Source: Aquibium microcysteis
GTDB lineage: Bacteria; Pseudomonadota; Alphaproteobacteria; Rhizobiales; Rhizobiaceae
Length of the DNA: 64,000 bases
NCBI RefSeq assembly: GCF_014495845.1
Contig: NZ_CP061080.1
Span: 4,516,001 to 4,580,000 of the forward strand
Direction: 5' to 3'
In this document: piece after piece, positions 61,073 to 64,000 of the stretch
Numbering within the stretch: the stretch's first letter is position 1
Layout: the number at the start of each line of letters is the position of its first letter
Made by a program: the position numbers and the translations under genes
The notes under the pieces: generated by a model
Databases searched by the model: none
The model's input: the letters and a program-made list of their open reading frames with translations, nothing else
What the model was told of the DNA's origin: nothing

Positions 61073-62614
61073 ATGCGCATGCGGCCCTCGCGTCTGGCGC
61101 TCCGCATGCGCGCCCCGGTGACGATCTCGACGGTGCTCGTCGCATGCGCGGTCGCCGGGGCATCCGGCTTGCCGACCGCGCGCGACGACCTGTCGCCGGC
61201 CGAGCGGGATCGCGTCGCGTCCGTGACGGCGCCCGCCGTCGATTTCTCGAAGCCGGAGGCGTTCGAGGTCATGCAGGGCGGCGCGAGCACGTCGCGAAAG
61301 CTCGTCAATCAGGACGCCTTCTCGAACTTCTCCGCCAATCTCAGTTTCGAGCAGGAAGAGACCTTCAAGCTCGGCAACGCGCTGTTTCGCAAGCTCTGGG
61401 TCTCGTCGCCCTCCTCCACGCAGGCGTCCGACGGGCTCGGCCCCCTCTTCAACGCGCGGGCCTGCCAGAGCTGCCACCTGAAGGACGGCCGCGGCCACCC
61501 GCCCGAGGGCGCCGCCGACGCGACGTCGATGTTCCTGCGCCTGTCACGTGCGCCGCGGACGCCGCAGGAACAGGAACTCATCAGGTCGAAGGCGATCCTC
61601 AACCTGCCCGATCCCATCTATGGCGGCCAGCTGCAGGATCTCGCCGTCCCCGGCATGAAGGCCGAAGGCCGCATGGCCATCGACTATGAGGATTTCACCA
61701 TCGCCCTCGGCGATGGCACGGAGGTCCCGATGCGGCGTCCGTCCTACTCCGTCACCGACCTGGCCTACGGACCTCTGGACGTGACCACCACCCTGTCGCC
61801 CCGGGTGACCCCGGCGATGATCGGACTTGGCCTGATCGAGCAGATCCACCCCGCCGACATCCTGGCGCGCGCCGATCCCGACGACGCGAATGGCGACGGC
61901 ATATCCGGCCGCGCCAGCATCGTGCGCGATCCGGCGACCGGCGAACTCGTGCTCGGGCGCTTCGGCTGGAAGGCACAGAACCCCACGATCCGCGCGCAGT
62001 CCGCGGGTGCCTTTTCGGGCGACATCGGTATTTCCAATCCGGACCATCCCGACAACTGGGGTGACTGCACCGATGTGCAGGCCGATTGTCGCACCGCCCC
62101 GCATGGCGCGCAGTCGCGGCTGGGCGAGACGGAAGCCCCCGACCCCGTGCTCGATCTCGTCACCTTCTATTCGCAGCATTTGGCCGTGCCCGCCCGGCGC
62201 GACGTCGATGATCCGCAGGTCCTGCGCGGCAAGGAGATTTTCCATTCCATCGGCTGCGCCGCCTGCCACACGCCCAAATACGTGACCCGCAAGGACGCGC
62301 CCGACAAGACGCTCGCCTTCCAGCTGATATGGCCCTATTCGGACCTCCTGCTCCACGATCTCGGGCCGGGGATGGCCGACTGGCAGCCGGTGGGGGATGC
62401 GCGCGGCGGCGAATGGCGCACGCAGCCGCTCTGGGGGATCGGCCTGACGCAGACGGTCAGCGGGCACACCTTCTTCCTCCATGACGGTCGCGCGCGAAAT
62501 CTCGTGGAGGCCATCCTCTGGCATGGCGGCGAGGCCGAAGCCGTGACGGAGGGGTTCAAGGCCCTTCCGAAAGCCGACCGCGACGCACTGGTCCGCTTCC
62601 TGGAATCGCTGTGA
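61073..62614 (+). CDS. Di-heme c-type oxidoreductase (DHOR, DUF1111-like)
   Basis: A 513-residue exported protein with two heme c motifs, CQSCH (about residue 132) and CAACH (about 397). It belongs to the di-heme thiol-oxidoreductase group related to cytochrome c peroxidase. In iron operons it lies beside imelysins and may oxidise iron or a ligand in the periplasm. It begins six bases after the bfr stop and shares one base with the next gene. The N terminus has a hydrophobic leader, though Arg-rich at the start. Confidence 0.88.
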   Translation: MRMRPSRLALRMRAPVTISTVLVACAVAGASGLPTARDDLSPAERDRVASVTAPAVDFSKPEAFEVMQGGASTSRKLVNQDAFSNFSANLSFEQEETFKLGNALFRKLWVSSPSSTQASDGLGPLFNARACQSCHLKDGRGHPPEGAADATSMFLRLSRAPRTPQEQELIRSKAILNLPDPIYGGQLQDLAVPGMKAEGRMAIDYEDFTIALGDGTEVPMRRPSYSVTDLAYGPLDVTTTLSPRVTPAMIGLGLIEQIHPADILARADPDDANGDGISGRASIVRDPATGELVLGRFGWKAQNPTIRAQSAGAFSGDIGISNPDHPDNWGDCTDVQADCRTAPHGAQSRLGETEAPDPVLDLVTFYSQHLAVPARRDVDDPQVLRGKEIFHSIGCAACHTPKYVTRKDAPDKTLAFQLIWPYSDLLLHDLGPGMADWQPVGDARGGEWRTQPLWGIGLTQTVSGHTFFLHDGRARNLVEAILWHGGEAEAVTEGFKALPKADRDALVRFLESL

Positions 62615-63702
62615 TGGTCCTGCGACGCCTGATCCTCGCCGCCGCCTGCCTGGCGCAACCGGTCGCCGTCGTCCCGGCCGGCGCCATCGAACCGCCCGGT
62701 GCCGCGGCGATGGTGCAGGATGCGATCGAAGGCTACATCCGGCCGGCCTATGCGTCGTTCGCATCGACTGCCGGCGTCCTTGGCGGCGCCGTCGACGCTC
62801 TGTGTCGCGAGCCCTCTCCGACGCATCTCGGGATGGCCCGCAGCGCGTTCGGCGCGATCGTCGATGCCTGGTCGCGCGTCGAGCTCGTGCGGTTCGGGCC
62901 GGTGATGGACGACAACCGCCTGGAACGGATCTTGTACTGGCCGGACCGGCGCTCGACCGGTCTGAAGCAGGTGCAGGCGATTCTCGCGGACAGGGATGCT
63001 GGCGCCGTCGTGCCGGAATCGCTCGCCGGCAAGAGTGTGGCCGTGCAGGGACTGGGTGCGCTGGAATTCGTGCTGTTCGGCACCGGCAGCGACGATCTGG
63101 CGACCGCAGCCGGCTTCCGCTGCGCCTATGGGGCCGCGATTTCCGCCAATCTCGGGTCGATCGCAGCCCGGCTCGACACGGCCTGGTCGACGGGCGAGGC
63201 CGCCGCCGGCCTCTGGGCGGCGCCGGGCCCGGACAACCCGCTCTACCGCGACGGCGGGGAAGCCCTGGGCGAATTGCTGGATACGATGATCCACGGACTC
63301 GAACTCGTCCGCGACGTCCGCATCGACGGTTTCATGGGCGACGCGGCTTCCGGCGACAAGCCGAAGCAGGCGCTGTTCTGGCGCTCGGAAGAGACCATCG
63401 CCGCTCTCCGCGGCAACCTGGCATCGATCGCCGGGCTGCTGGAGGCCTCGGACATGACCGCCAGCCTGCCCGAGGATCGCCGCTGGATCGTCGGCTCCGC
63501 GCGGTTCGAACTCGCCAATGCCGACCGCGCTCTGTCCGGGCTCGAGGGACTGCCGATCGGCGATATCCTCGCAGACCCCGACCGGCGCGCAAGGCTCGAC
63601 TACGCCCGGCTCGTCACCACGAGCCTGTCCGACGTGATCGGCCGCCAGCTGAGCGGCGAGTTCGGCCTGACCGTGGGCTTCTCGTCGCTCGACGGAGACT
63701 GA
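62614..63702 (+). CDS. Second imelysin-family protein
   Basis: A 362-residue protein with a signal peptide (cut near PAGAIEPP) and the weaker imelysin motif LGALEFVLFG in place of GxHxxE, so the His is not conserved. It starts on the last base of the di-heme gene stop (TGATG); a GTG three bases before is possible. Co-occurrence with a di-heme oxidoreductase and DUF1513 is typical of alphaproteobacterial iron operons. Confidence 0.87.
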   Translation: MVLRRLILAAACLAQPVAVVPAGAIEPPGAAAMVQDAIEGYIRPAYASFASTAGVLGGAVDALCREPSPTHLGMARSAFGAIVDAWSRVELVRFGPVMDDNRLERILYWPDRRSTGLKQVQAILADRDAGAVVPESLAGKSVAVQGLGALEFVLFGTGSDDLATAAGFRCAYGAAISANLGSIAARLDTAWSTGEAAAGLWAAPGPDNPLYRDGGEALGELLDTMIHGLELVRDVRIDGFMGDAASGDKPKQALFWRSEETIAALRGNLASIAGLLEASDMTASLPEDRRWIVGSARFELANADRALSGLEGLPIGDILADPDRRARLDYARLVTTSLSDVIGRQLSGEFGLTVGFSSLDGD

Positions 63703-63704
63703 GG

Positions 63705-64000
63705 ATGCGATCCGGCCGGGCTATATCGGTCGTCGACCGACGTGTCTTCCTGAAGGCCGCGGGGGCTGCGTTCCTGGCCGGCCTGGCGCCGGACGCCGCC
63801 GCGGCCATGCTTGCCGCCGACGCCGTCTTCGCCACCGCCTATGTCGACCGGGAGGGAAGCTACGGCATCGCCCTTCTCTCGGAAGAGGGGCATCTCGTCC
63901 ACACCCAGCCGCTGCCGGATCGGGGTCACGACGTCGCCTTCGATCCCCTGACCGGTCGTGCCGTGGCATTCGCACGCCGCCCGGGCACGTTCGCGGTCGT
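63705..64000 (+). CDS. DUF1513-like Tat-exported protein, 3' end cut by the window
   Basis: A reading frame from ATG 63705 stays open to the window end (98 residues). It has a Tat-like leader (DRRVFLKAAGAAFLAG, then APDAAAA), and the mature part starts a beta-propeller-like repeat (YGIALLSEEGHLVHTQPLPDRGHDVAFDP split). It starts two bases after the second imelysin. DUF1513 genes are the usual end of this operon type. The full length is not visible. Confidence 0.78.
   Translation, partial: MRSGRAISVVDRRVFLKAAGAAFLAGLAPDAAAAMLAADAVFATAYVDREGSYGIALLSEEGHLVHTQPLPDRGHDVAFDPLTGRAVAFARRPGTFAV

Noticed and set aside
1..64000. Mobile elements, CRISPR arrays, tRNA or rRNA genes
   Set aside because: No transposase, integrase, direct-repeat array or RNA gene signature was found on reading the window.

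Overview
The window is high-GC DNA from an alphaproteobacterium, most likely a member of the Rhizobiales (Hyphomicrobiales; Phyllobacteriaceae-like). Pointers are a perfect Irr iron-control box (TTTAGAA-N3-TTCTAAA), a porin-like protein carrying the rhizobial porin N-terminal motif, a DUF6356 protein, a rhizobial-style fused aldolase/dehydrogenase and a palindromic intergenic repeat with a CCCGAAAACCGG core. I see no rRNA, tRNA, CRISPR array, insertion sequence or phage gene. Assignments come from reading motifs; no database was searched.

Layout. 1-4.6 kb: the 3' part of a RhaD-like fused aldolase/dehydrogenase, a chemoreceptor and an IclR regulator. 4.6-10.3 kb: a catabolic set of KstD-like flavoprotein, SDR and a complete TRAP transporter (dctP-dctQ-dctM). 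10.4-14.6 kb: mixed genes (porin-like protein, PfkB kinase, two secreted or membrane proteins, an SDR, ohr). 14.7-40.4 kb: a large purine island. 40.9-58.7 kb: mixed genes, some core (prfC, dut, cysK), plus an EmrAB-type efflux operon with its MarR regulator, GntR and Lrp regulators, and a hydroxyproline dehydratase. 58.8-64 kb: an Irr-controlled iron operon with imelysin, bfd, bfr, a di-heme oxidoreductase, a second imelysin and a DUF1513 gene cut by the window end.

The purine island is the main point of interest. Two divergent operons leave a control region at 25460-25710 that holds two perfect palindromes. The leftward operon (25459 to 14685) encodes an adenosine/adenine deaminase, a four-gene BMP-type nucleoside ABC importer, 8-oxoguanine deaminase, a Rieske-oxygenase catalytic subunit without its Rieske cluster, an SAH/MTA-deaminase-like amidohydrolase and guanine deaminase. 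The rightward operon (25711 to 40379) encodes a degenerate acylphosphatase-like protein, a stand-alone Rieske ferredoxin-like protein, a GST-like protein, AdeC-type adenine deaminase, a LysR regulator, a split TPP decarboxylase, a GMC oxidoreductase, a second deaminase, a second cluster-less Rieske catalytic subunit, a three-domain molybdenum hydroxylase and an aldehyde dehydrogenase.

The two cluster-less catalytic subunits, the single separate Rieske protein and the adjacent GST-like protein resemble the NdmC/NdmD/NdmE logic of bacterial methylxanthine N7-demethylation, but with a different domain arrangement. I propose that the island imports modified or N-alkylated purines, deaminates them, removes a substituent with the split oxygenase and oxidises the products. 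The substrate is not known from sequence. No NAD(P)H reductase for the Rieske protein and no uricase or allantoin genes are present in the window.
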